DNA from: an uncultured Ruminiclostridium sp.
GTDB taxonomy: Bacteria; Bacillota; Clostridia; Oscillospirales; Ruminococcaceae
NCBI GenBank assembly: GCA_910585505.1
Contig: CAJUFF010000159.1
Location: 1 to 5,967, forward strand
Reading direction: 5' to 3'
DNA: 5,967 nt
Below are positions 1 through 5,358 of the stretch, piece by piece. Position numbers and translations under genes: made by a program. Positions within the stretch are counted from its first letter, which is position 1. Each line of letters begins with the position of its first letter. The notes below the pieces were generated by a model. The model worked only from the letters and a program-made list of their open reading frames with translations, searched no databases and was not told the DNA's origin.

Positions 1-50
1 AAGGACAATTAGTCGCTTCGCTCCTATTTGTTTATCTTTTTGTTGGATTG

Positions 51-194
51 CTATATTTTACTTTTGTCGCACTTGAAAAAATCCGCAAGACAAGCTATGC
101 ACAAAAACTCGGCTGCTCCCCTGTTAACCGGTTTCCTGTATATAGCCAGCTTGTCGCCGCTGAGATTTTCCTTTCCGCATTTTTTACAGTTCAC
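51..194 (-). CDS. Small double-CxxC zinc-ribbon-like protein, possibly C-terminally shortened
   Basis: This 47-residue reading frame starts at GTG (194-192) and ends at TAG (53-51). Two cysteine pairs are visible, C3-K-K-C6 and C32-I-A-C35, about 25 residues apart, as in a treble-clef or zinc-ribbon knuckle. A further Cys is at 42. The middle segment IYRKPVNRGAAEFLC resembles, from memory, short uncharacterised clostridial proteins of about 60 residues that start with M-x-C-K-x-C-G-K. The GTG start puts the first Cys pair exactly where that family has it, and no other start codon lies between it and the upstream in-frame TAG. The upstream Shine-Dalgarno is poor (GGAAAG). The protein stops shortly after the second Cys pair, whereas remembered relatives continue with a helical tail, so it may be truncated or decaying. 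It lies 91 bases downstream of the glycosidase gene on the same strand, behind a hairpin. Its function is unknown; metal binding and a nucleic-acid or partner-binding role are inference only. Confidence 0.55.
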   Translation of the reverse strand: MNCKKCGKENLSGDKLAIYRKPVNRGAAEFLCIACLADFFKCDKSKI

Positions 195-242
195 TTTGTT
201 TCTTTCCGAATCAAGCGCCTATCTCTTCTATATATACGCAAT

Positions 243-270
243 ACCGCACGGGCGTAATGCGCCGTGCGGT
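243..270 (-). terminator. GC-rich hairpin after the GH27 gene
   Basis: ACCGCACGG (243-251) pairs perfectly with CCGTGCGGT (262-270). Two more inner pairs form if G252 bulges, leaving a 5-base loop. It begins 15 bases past the glycosidase stop codon. No T-run follows on either strand (the minus strand continues with ATTGCGTATATATAG), so it is not a textbook intrinsic terminator. It could be an mRNA-stabilising 3' stem or a weak terminator/attenuator between the glycosidase and the small gene downstream. Confidence 0.5.
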
Positions 271-285
271 CGCGTAATAATCTAC

Positions 286-1458
286 TTATTTTTTTACAAG
301 CTTGCAGCGGTAAACGCGGCAGTCGTGAGGCTCAAGTCTGATTGCGCGGCGCTCGGTAAATACGCCTTCGTCCTCTCCGTTGTGGCAATTATGGAAGGAA
401 AGTCCGAAGCCGCTCGCATAAGGAAGACCTATGTCAAAGAACTGGAGAGACATTTCCGAGGCGTTATCGCTTAAGTTGAACATTCCGAGAGCGTAGTCGC
501 CTCCGTGCAAGGGCTTTATAAGAGTAAATACACGGTCGGGATTGTTCCACTGCTTGATGCAATAAGGTCCTCTACCCTCCAAATCCTGATTAATGGCTAT
601 TACTTCTTTGTTTTTAAGGATATCAAGGGCTTCGTCACTGATCTTTCTTATGTCGCAGCCTATCATAAGAGGACTGTTCATCATTGCCCACAAAGCAAAG
701 TGAGTTTTATACTGAATGTCGGTACAGCCCGCGAGCTTTCCTTCTCCGCCTAAAACCTCCGTGTTGTCGCCTTTTCCCTTCATGCCTACAACAAGCATAT
801 CCATATCGTTCCAGCAGTAGGTTCCGCCGAAGCACTGCTTGTCAAGCTGGCTTGCGGCAATGTTCTTTATGGACTCCCAGTTATCCTGTATATCTCCTGT
901 TGAGCGGTAAAGCTGTGCGCCGCTTTCTCTTATCCAACTGCATACATTGTCGTTGCCCCAGTTGCAGGCGGAGAATACTATATCCCTTCCGCAGTTGCGA
1001 AGAGCCATTCCCATACGCTTATAGAGATTTTCTCCCACAGAATGAATGGGACGGTAGCAATAATCGTACTTCAGATAGTCAACGCCCCACTCCGCAAAGG
1101 TCGCGGCGTCGACAAACTCGTGCTCGAAGCTTCCGGGATAACCCGCGCAGGTATGAGTTCCGGCACAGGAATAGATACCGAATTTAAGACCTTTTGAATG
1201 AACGTAATCCGCAACGGATTTGATACCGTTGGGGAACTTGTTTTTGTCGGGAACAAGGCGGCCCTGCCCGTCTCTTTCCTTCTCGCTCCAGCAGTCGTCG
1301 ATTACCACATATTCGTAGCCCGCGTCTTTTAACCCCAATTCCACAAATTTGTCGGCAATCCCTTTGATAAGTTCCTCGTTGATGTTCCAGCCGAATGTGT
1401 TCCAACTGTTCCAGCCCATGGGAGGGGTTACTGCCAAAGGTAAATTATTGTTGCTCAT
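286..1458 (-). CDS. Glycoside hydrolase family 27 alpha-galactosidase-type enzyme
   Basis: The 390-residue protein has the usual size of a GH27 catalytic barrel plus a C-terminal beta domain. It opens with the family signature P-P-M-G-W-N-S-W-N (residues 12-20), followed by VIDDCW (52-57). The predicted nucleophile is D132 in YLKYDYC and the predicted acid/base is D189 in RSTGDIQDNW. These align with D170 and D231 of human alpha-galactosidase A. GGTYCWNDMDML (211-222) and VIAINQD (286-292) are also typical. Family chemistry is retaining hydrolysis of terminal alpha-galactosides; some GH27 members act on beta-L-arabinopyranosides or other sugars, so the substrate is not fixed by sequence alone. 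There is no signal peptide or membrane segment, so it should be cytoplasmic and act on imported oligosaccharides. The ATG is supported by AAGGAG (1469-1474) ten bases upstream. No transporter or sugar regulator lies in the window. An inverted repeat at 1570-1591 and a MITE-like element at 1612-1785 lie upstream. Confidence 0.95.
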   Translation of the reverse strand: MSNNNLPLAVTPPMGWNSWNTFGWNINEELIKGIADKFVELGLKDAGYEYVVIDDCWSEKERDGQGRLVPDKNKFPNGIKSVADYVHSKGLKFGIYSCAGTHTCAGYPGSFEHEFVDAATFAEWGVDYLKYDYCYRPIHSVGENLYKRMGMALRNCGRDIVFSACNWGNDNVCSWIRESGAQLYRSTGDIQDNWESIKNIAASQLDKQCFGGTYCWNDMDMLVVGMKGKGDNTEVLGGEGKLAGCTDIQYKTHFALWAMMNSPLMIGCDIRKISDEALDILKNKEVIAINQDLEGRGPYCIKQWNNPDRVFTLIKPLHGGDYALGMFNLSDNASEMSLQFFDIGLPYASGFGLSFHNCHNGEDEGVFTERRAIRLEPHDCRVYRCKLVKK

Positions 1459-1569
1459 TCTGTATTTTCTCCTTTTTATATATTGTTTCAGAAGATTTTT
1501 CTTCTAAAATTTCTCATTAGCCATAAGTGCCTGTAATCATGGGATTTTTAGAATATCTTCTCATATCGG

Positions 1570-1591
1570 TTGTAAATGAATATAATTACAA
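1570..1591. promoter_or_regulatory. Inverted repeat upstream of the GH27 gene, candidate operator
   Basis: TTGTAA (1570-1575) is mirrored by TTACAA (1586-1591) across a 10-base AT-rich spacer, giving a 22-bp two-fold site. It lies about 112-134 bases upstream of the glycosidase start, between that gene and the repeat element at 1612-1785. It does not fit the catabolite-response consensus well, because the central CG is absent. I could not place confident -35/-10 boxes for the glycosidase; a TATTCT at about 1550 lacks a good partner at 17 bases. The operator role is inference. Confidence 0.3.
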
Positions 1592-1611
1592 TTTTATCCG
1601 CAGCGCTATAT

Positions 1612-1785
1612 TTTAAGGCAACACAGCGCAAAGACCGCGCTGCCGCGCATACGCTTGTATCTTTTCCGTCATTTTTGCTCAAAACTTCTTGAAATACGCC
1701 GGTATTCCTGCATCGGATTTATACAAGCTGACGAAAAATCTGACGGCGCAGTCCACACACAATCATTGTGCGGTGTTGCCTTAAA
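1612..1785. mobile_element. MITE-like non-coding element with perfect 13-bp terminal inverted repeats
   Basis: TTTAAGGCAACAC (1612-1624) is the exact reverse complement of GTGTTGCCTTAAA (1773-1785). Both ends abut TTAA (1613-1616 and 1781-1784), so the core could be GGCAACAC...GTGTTGCC (1617-1780) flanked by a duplicated TTAA or TA target. Because TTAA is itself palindromic, duplication and repeat extension cannot be told apart here. Inside are further inverted pairs: GCTTGTAT (1653-1660) with ATACAAGC (1721-1728), and CCGTCA (1666-1671) with TGACGG (1741-1746). No significant reading frame is present. At 174 bp with no transposase it fits a non-autonomous miniature element. It lies between the 3' end of the aldo/keto reductase gene (40 bases away) and the 5' region of the glycosidase gene. 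Confidence 0.7.
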
Positions 1786-1824
1786 CAAGCGGCGGTTATA
1801 AAATTTCGGTTTTTTATATTATGA

Positions 1825-2835
1825 TCAGGAAACAGTATTAAGTATTTCGTCAACCTTTACTTTTTCCTCTTCCGTAAACAAAGGAGAATTTGCAGCAATA
1901 ACGTTTTCCGTAATTTGTTCGGGTTTTGAAGCGCCTATAAGTACGGTGGTCACAGCTTTGTTGCTGAGCACCCATGTAAGCGCCGCCTGAGACAGCTTTT
2001 GACCTCTGTTTTGAGCTAATCTATTAAGCTCGTTCAGCTTTTTGAGCATTTTATCGTTCAGCTCGTTTTTTATCCAGGTGTTTCCTTTTCCTATACGGCT
2101 GTCGGCGGGGATTCCGTTCAAATAACGGTCGGTAAGCAGTCCTTGATACAGCGGCGAAAAAACTGCCAGGCCGAAACCCTCCTCAACAGCAAGAGCGTCC
2201 AGTCCGCCCTGCTCCACACGCCTGTTCAGCATTGAATAGGAAGGCTGATTCACGATAAAGGGAGTTTTCAGCTCGCGGAATATTTTCAGAATTTCCTCCG
2301 TCTGTTCGCGGCCGTAATTTGAGATTCCCACATACAGCGCTTTTCCCTGTTTTACAGCGTTATCCAGAGCCAATGCGGTTTCTTCAATGGGAGTGTTGGG
2401 ATCGTATATATGATGATAAAAAATATCCACATAGTCTAAATTCATTCTTTTAAGGCTCTGATCAAGACTTGCGGTAAGATACTTGCGGGAGCCGTTTCTG
2501 TCACCGTAAGGACCTTCCCACATTTCGTAGCCCGCCTTGGTGGATATAATCATTTCGTCTCGGTACGTTTTAAGTCCGTTGTCCAGAATGCGGCCGAAAT
2601 TTTCCTCCGCGGAGCCGTTGTATGGATGTCCGTAGTTATTGGCAAGATCAAAATGTGTGATACCCAGGTCAAAGGCGGTTCTCACCATTTTTTCCGCGTT
2701 GGCGAAATCCGATCCGTAACCGAAATTCTGCCATAATCCCAAGCTTACTTTCGGAAGCTTCAGCCCGCTTTTGCCGCAGCGATTATACTGCATATCTCCG
2801 TATCGGGAGGACGAAGGTGTGTATTGACTGTACAT
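1825..2835 (-). CDS. Aldo/keto reductase, YghZ / L-glyceraldehyde-3-phosphate reductase type
   Basis: The 336-residue protein is a full-length single-domain TIM-barrel NADPH-dependent reductase. The aldo/keto reductase tetrad is visible: D63 and Y68 in HFDLANNYG, K100 in IISTKAGY, and H142 in FYHHIYDP (the adjacent H141 replaces the usual Ser). YNRCGKSGLKLPKVSLGLWQNFG (17-39), GSRKYL-x-ASLDQSLKRM (115-131), the stretch from QPSYSMLNRR (197-206) to FSPLYQGLLTDRYL, and LIGASKPEQI (299-308) all match the YghZ/Kv-beta-like group. That group reduces small aldehydes such as L-glyceraldehyde 3-phosphate and methylglyoxal, which suggests detoxification. The start ATG has a perfect AAGGAG (2842-2847) six bases upstream. 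Its likely promoter is at 3131-3159, about 290 bases upstream, with a repeat element (2872-3034) in the leader. trxB is divergent. The exact substrate is not determined by sequence. Confidence 0.93.
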   Translation of the reverse strand: MYSQYTPSSSRYGDMQYNRCGKSGLKLPKVSLGLWQNFGYGSDFANAEKMVRTAFDLGITHFDLANNYGHPYNGSAEENFGRILDNGLKTYRDEMIISTKAGYEMWEGPYGDRNGSRKYLTASLDQSLKRMNLDYVDIFYHHIYDPNTPIEETALALDNAVKQGKALYVGISNYGREQTEEILKIFRELKTPFIVNQPSYSMLNRRVEQGGLDALAVEEGFGLAVFSPLYQGLLTDRYLNGIPADSRIGKGNTWIKNELNDKMLKKLNELNRLAQNRGQKLSQAALTWVLSNKAVTTVLIGASKPEQITENVIAANSPLFTEEEKVKVDEILNTVS

Positions 2836-2871
2836 TGCAATCTCCTTTCGCGAGTAAAGCGCAACTCACAG

Positions 2872-3034
2872 TAGGCCTTGTTTGAAAAATCTGAAACTCC
2901 GTCTTTTCTCCCCCAAACGATCATCTTCTGCGTCAAAAAGCCTCGTCAAACGACGGTTTGACCGCGTTTTTTTCTTGAAGCTAACCTTTTTGGGTCAAAT
3001 ATCTGTCATTTCCTATATTTTCAAACAAGCCCTA
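2872..3034. mobile_element. MITE-like element (copy A) in the aldo/keto reductase leader
   Basis: TAGGCCTTGTTTGAAAA (2872-2888) is the inverted repeat of TTTTCAAACAAGCCCTA (3018-3034), with 16 of 17 bases matching. The 163-bp interior has no reading frame. It holds a short hairpin, GTCAAAC (2945-2951) with GTTTGAC (2956-2962) around a GACG loop, followed by seven T's at 2967-2973 on the plus strand; on the minus strand, TTTTT follows after about five bases. Most of the element (from 2926) recurs at 4312-4420, which supports a mobile family. Its left end is only 37 bases upstream of the aldo/keto reductase start codon. Confidence 0.68.
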
Positions 3035-3086
3035 ATATTTGATCAAGGTATAGGCAAGTAATACGGATGATCAAAGATTAGTATTA
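2926..3086. repeat. Direct repeat, copy A, upstream of trxB
   Basis: This stretch aligns with 4312-4471 in the same orientation. By eye the first 128 bases (2926-3053 against 4312-4439) align without gaps and with 12 mismatches, about 91% identity. The remaining 33 bases need one gap and are less alike, but both end in GTATTA. The repeat runs about 52 bases past the terminal inverted repeat at 3034, so the unit that moved may be larger than the inverted-repeat element, or two adjacent repeat units may occur together. Confidence 0.85.
3032..3081. repeat. Imperfect palindrome next to copy A
   Basis: CTAATATTTGATCA (3032-3045) is the inverted repeat of TGATCAAAGATTAG (3068-3081), with 13 of 14 bases matching around a 22-base spacer. 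A more decayed version sits at the same place beside copy B (about 4418-4466). If the promoter at 3131-3159 is used, this palindrome lies in the aldo/keto reductase leader RNA and can fold as a stem. Since the equivalent beside copy B lies at the 3' end of another gene, it looks like part of the repeat family and not a gene-specific riboswitch. Confidence 0.55.
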
Positions 3087-3130
3087 AACAATCTGCCGGA
3101 ATTGCAAAACAACTCCTCAATTATAGACAT

Positions 3131-3159
3131 ATTTTAACATAAGCAGAGGACAAAGTCAA
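3131..3159 (-). promoter_or_regulatory. Strong sigma-A-type promoter reading toward the aldo/keto reductase
   Basis: On the minus strand, TTGACT (3159-3154) is followed after exactly 17 bases by TAAAAT (3136-3131). A TG one base before the -10 hexamer makes it an extended -10. The predicted transcript start is near 3124, giving a leader of about 290 bases before the aldo/keto reductase ATG at 2835. The repeat element at 2872-3034 lies inside that leader. Confidence 0.7.
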
Positions 3160-3172
3160 TGAAATCATAAGA

Positions 3173-3209
3173 TTTTATTGATATTTTTACGGGTATACTA
3201 TCAATAAAA
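3173..3209. promoter_or_regulatory. Perfect 11-bp inverted repeat over the probable trxB promoter
   Basis: TTTTATTGATA (3173-3183) is the exact reverse complement of TATCAATAAAA (3199-3209), with a 15-base spacer. A plausible -10 box, TATACT (3194-3199), lies between and against the right arm and reads toward trxB. No good -35 lies 16-18 bases upstream of it. A start near 3206 would leave a leader of about 22 bases before the trxB ATG. The arms are therefore more likely a DNA-level operator than an RNA hairpin. The left arm is also only about 14 bases upstream of the divergent promoter's -35 (3154-3159). The regulator is not identifiable. Confidence 0.5.
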
Positions 3210-3228
3210 AGAAAGGTACGTCACAGAA

Positions 3229-4128
3229 ATGGAACATATTTACGATACTCTCATAATCGGAGGAGGACCCGCCGGATATACGGCGGCTTTATACGCTGCC
3301 CGCGGCAAAGCGGAAGTGCTGGTTCTTGAAAAAATTTCGGCGGGGGGACAGATGACCCTTACCGGAGAGATAGATAATTATCCCGGCTTTGAAGAAGGGA
3401 TAGACGGTTTCCTCCTGGGCGAAAAAATGAAGAAGTGTGCTGAGCGTTTCGGCGCCGAAACGCGGTTTGCGGAGGTGACAGGGGTGGATTTTACCCAAAA
3501 AATAAAAAAAATATATACCTCTGACGGTACGTTTTACGGAAAAACGGTGGTTATAGCCACGGGAGCCGACCCAAGGCGGATTGGGATTGCCGATGAAAAG
3601 GAATTGACGGGCAAGGGCGTTCATTACTGTGCTCACTGCGACGGTATATTTTACAAAGATAAAAGGGTAGTGGTGGTTGGAGGCGGAAATTCGGCGGCTT
3701 CGGAGGCGCTGCATCTTTCGCGGATAGCTTCAAAGGTTTATCTTGTTCACCGACGAAACAGTCTCAAGGCGGAAAAGTATTATTACGAGCCTCTGTCACG
3801 GATGGGCAACGTGGAATTTATATGGGACAGCGTTTTAACGGAGATTGTTTCCGAGGACAGAGTTACGGGAGCAGTTATAAAAAATCTGAATACGGGAAAA
3901 ACAAAAACCGTTGACTGCGAAGGGATTTTTATTGCCATAGGCAGGAAACCCAACACGGATTTTTTAGGCGGCGCGGTGGAGTTGGATAGCGGCGGGTACG
4001 TAGTGGCGGGAGAAAACACGAAAACAAGCGCTGAGGGCGTGTTCGCTGCCGGCGACGTGAGAACCAAGGAGCTAAGGCAGATAGCCACAGCGGTTGGGGA
4101 CGGAGCCGTGGCGGGATCCTACCTCTGA
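3229..4128 (+). CDS. trxB: Thioredoxin-disulfide reductase (FAD, NADPH)
   Basis: The 299-residue protein is a low-molecular-weight thioredoxin reductase, which passes electrons from NADPH through FAD and a redox disulfide to thioredoxin in the cytoplasm. In order: FAD site GGGPAG (11-16), GGQM (39-42) and IDNYPGF (48-54); ATGADPR (110-116); redox centre C134-A-H-C137-D-G; NADPH site GGGNSAASEA (151-160) followed by VHRR (173-176); and FAD-binding FAAGDVR with RQIATAVGDGAVA (272-295). The centre is CAHC and not the commoner CATC, a variant I recall in clostridial enzymes. The basic residue after HRR is Lys (LKA) where E. coli has Arg (FRA), so NADPH use is likely but not certain. The C-terminus ends at GAVAGSYL, slightly shorter than typical. 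GAAAGG (3211-3216) sits 12 bases before the ATG, a somewhat long spacing. The gene is monocistronic, with no thioredoxin beside it, and is followed by a strong terminator. Confidence 0.96.
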   Translation: MEHIYDTLIIGGGPAGYTAALYAARGKAEVLVLEKISAGGQMTLTGEIDNYPGFEEGIDGFLLGEKMKKCAERFGAETRFAEVTGVDFTQKIKKIYTSDGTFYGKTVVIATGADPRRIGIADEKELTGKGVHYCAHCDGIFYKDKRVVVVGGGNSAASEALHLSRIASKVYLVHRRNSLKAEKYYYEPLSRMGNVEFIWDSVLTEIVSEDRVTGAVIKNLNTGKTKTVDCEGIFIAIGRKPNTDFLGGAVELDSGGYVVAGENTKTSAEGVFAAGDVRTKELRQIATAVGDGAVAGSYL

Positions 4129-4161
4129 TCCAAGGGCAATGTTCAAATAGTGCTTTGAGAG

Positions 4162-4204
4162 TAATTCTTTTTCCGTCTGCTGCCTATATATGAAAAAAGA
4201 ATTA
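4162..4204. other. AT-rich hairpin between trxB and its terminator
   Basis: TAATTCTTTTT (4162-4172) pairs perfectly with AAAAAGAATTA (4194-4204), 11 base pairs around a 21-base loop. It begins 33 bases after the trxB stop and ends eight bases before the main terminator stem. It is too AT-rich to act as an intrinsic terminator; it could be a 3' stem or simple low-complexity pairing. Confidence 0.35.
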
Positions 4205-4211
4205 GTAGAAA

Positions 4212-4255
4212 AAAGTCTTTACCGTTTGGCGCAATTTCCGAACGGTAAAGACTTT
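4212..4255. terminator. Strong bidirectional intrinsic terminator after trxB
   Basis: The arm 4212-4229 (core AGTCTTTACCGTTTGG) pairs with 4238-4255 over 18 positions with a single G-T wobble and an 8-base loop. On the plus strand it is followed by TTTATTTAA, and on the minus strand the A-run at 4209-4214 becomes a T6 tract. It can therefore end trxB from the left and, read the other way, anything running through from the convergent patatin gene. Confidence 0.88.
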
Positions 4256-4311
4256 ATTTAACAACCTCAAAAAACTGTCGTTATATCCGTTATATGTCAC
4301 GTTATTTCCTT

Positions 4312-4471
4312 TTCTGCGTTAAAAAGCCTCGTCAAACGACGGTCTGACTGTGTTTTTTTCTTGAAGCTAACCGTTTTGGGTCAAAAATCCGTCATTTACT
4401 CTATTTTCAAGCAAGCCCTAATCTTTGATCAATGTATAGACTATTATATTGATGATTAAGGATTGGTATTA
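4312..4471. repeat. Direct repeat, copy B, overlapping the 3' end of the patatin gene
   Basis: This is the second copy of the repeat at 2926-3086, in the same orientation, about 1.39 kb away and on the other side of trxB. The right terminal repeat is present (TTTTCAAGCAAGCCCTA, one change from copy A). The left terminal repeat seen at 2872-2888 is not clearly recognisable upstream of 4312, so this copy is 5'-shortened or diverged. Its internal hairpin (4331-4337 with 4342-4348) has one mismatch and is followed by T7 at 4353-4359. The last 16 bases (4456-4471) are coding: they supply the last four residues and the stop codon of the patatin-like gene. Confidence 0.82.
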
Positions 4472-5313
4472 CTGACAAATTCCAAAAGCTCCTTTTCCGC
4501 ATTTTTGCACTCCTCATACCCTTCGTCGTATAGCTTCCTCAATTTTTTCGGATCCCGTTCCGTCCTTCCCACTCCGAAAACGTCTTTTGGGGCTATAATA
4601 AACGCTTTCCCCTCTGTTTCAAGCTTATACAGCCTTTTCATGCTGTTGTTGTAATTTTCGGGACGGTTCAGGAAACTTTTGAGAAATTCCGGATATTTTT
4701 TATAAGCCAGCTTTACCAGCGGAGTGGCTTTTTCATAACCTTTTATATAGCCCCTTGGACGCGTAAGAAGCACTATCGCCTTGTCGCAGCCGTCGGAAAA
4801 TGCTTTTTCAAATGGCAGCGAATCGGAAACCCCTCCGTCCATATACAGTTTACCGTTTATTTCAATCGGTTTAAACAAAAGCGGCAGCGCACAACTGGCT
4901 CTGAGCGCCGTAAATTCTTTGTCCGCAGGCAGTTCAAGATATTCGGCTTTGCCGCTTTTCATTTCGGTAACCACCGCTATACAATTTTCCTTCCTGTTAT
5001 CAAAGGCTTCGTAGTCAAAAGGGAGCAGACCGTTGGGAATATCGTCGAAAACGTATTTCAGGTTGTAGTAGCTTTTGTTTTTTCCGTTAAGAAGATGTCT
5101 TATTCCCGCATACTGCTTATTGTGCTGATAATCGGTCATAATACGGCGGTTTCTTCCCGTTTGTCTTGAGGAATAGCTTACTCCAAAGGAAATTCCCGCG
5201 GATACGCCTATTACATAATCCGCGTAAATTTTCAGTTCCAGCAGCCTGTCCATTACCCCGCAGGAAAAATAAGTGCGGCTGGCTCCGCCCTCAAGTACGA
5301 GACCGATTTTCAT
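4456..5313 (-). CDS. Patatin-like phospholipase family protein
   Basis: The 285-residue protein has a patatin-type alpha/beta hydrolase fold with a Ser-Asp dyad. It shows the oxyanion-hole segment LVLEGGASRTYFSCGVMD (5-22), the nucleophile elbow G-V-S38-A-G (36-40), and D159 in YMDGGVSDSLP (157-167). The commoner G-G-G-x-R-G appears here as G-G-A-S-R-T, which I believe is a recurrent variant in clostridial members of the YjjU/RssA-like group. The ASCALPLLFKPIEINGKLYMDGG stretch is also typical. The expected activity is acyl-ester (lipid) hydrolysis in the cytoplasm or at the inner membrane face; there is no signal peptide and the natural substrate is unknown. The ATG is preceded by AAAGGAAGG with about ten bases of spacing. 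The gene begins 45 bases after the M20 dipeptidase stop on the same strand, so the two may be co-transcribed. Its last four residues and stop lie inside repeat copy B. Confidence 0.92.
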   Translation of the reverse strand: MKIGLVLEGGASRTYFSCGVMDRLLELKIYADYVIGVSAGISFGVSYSSRQTGRNRRIMTDYQHNKQYAGIRHLLNGKNKSYYNLKYVFDDIPNGLLPFDYEAFDNRKENCIAVVTEMKSGKAEYLELPADKEFTALRASCALPLLFKPIEINGKLYMDGGVSDSLPFEKAFSDGCDKAIVLLTRPRGYIKGYEKATPLVKLAYKKYPEFLKSFLNRPENYNNSMKRLYKLETEGKAFIIAPKDVFGVGRTERDPKKLRKLYDEGYEECKNAEKELLEFVSNTNP

Positions 5314-5358
5314 TCTGATAATTCCTTCCTTTCGAGGTTTTTGTCGGGATATCTTATA

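Noticed and set aside
28..474. 148-residue plus-strand reading frame at the left edge
   Set aside because: It runs antisense through the end of the GH27 gene and the small zinc-ribbon frame, has no ribosome site, and its protein is composition-biased with no recognisable motif.
684..1187. 167-residue plus-strand reading frame
   Set aside because: It lies entirely antisense to the GH27 gene, whose motifs are intact. The Arg/Ser-rich translation is typical of a shadow frame.
2836..3124. A riboswitch or other conserved leader RNA upstream of the aldo/keto reductase
   Set aside because: Most of the long leader is explained by a repeat that recurs at the 3' end of an unrelated gene, and no known riboswitch core was recognised.
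3178..3199. TTGATA (3178-3183) as the -35 partner of TATACT (3194-3199) for trxB
   Set aside because: The spacing is only 10 bases, far from the 16-18 needed. TTGATA is better explained as part of the inverted-repeat arm.
4081..4160. A frameshift shortening the trxB C-terminus
   Set aside because: The family ends shortly after the GDGAVA motif, and the other frames downstream of 4110 did not give a convincing family-like tail. A naturally short end is simpler.
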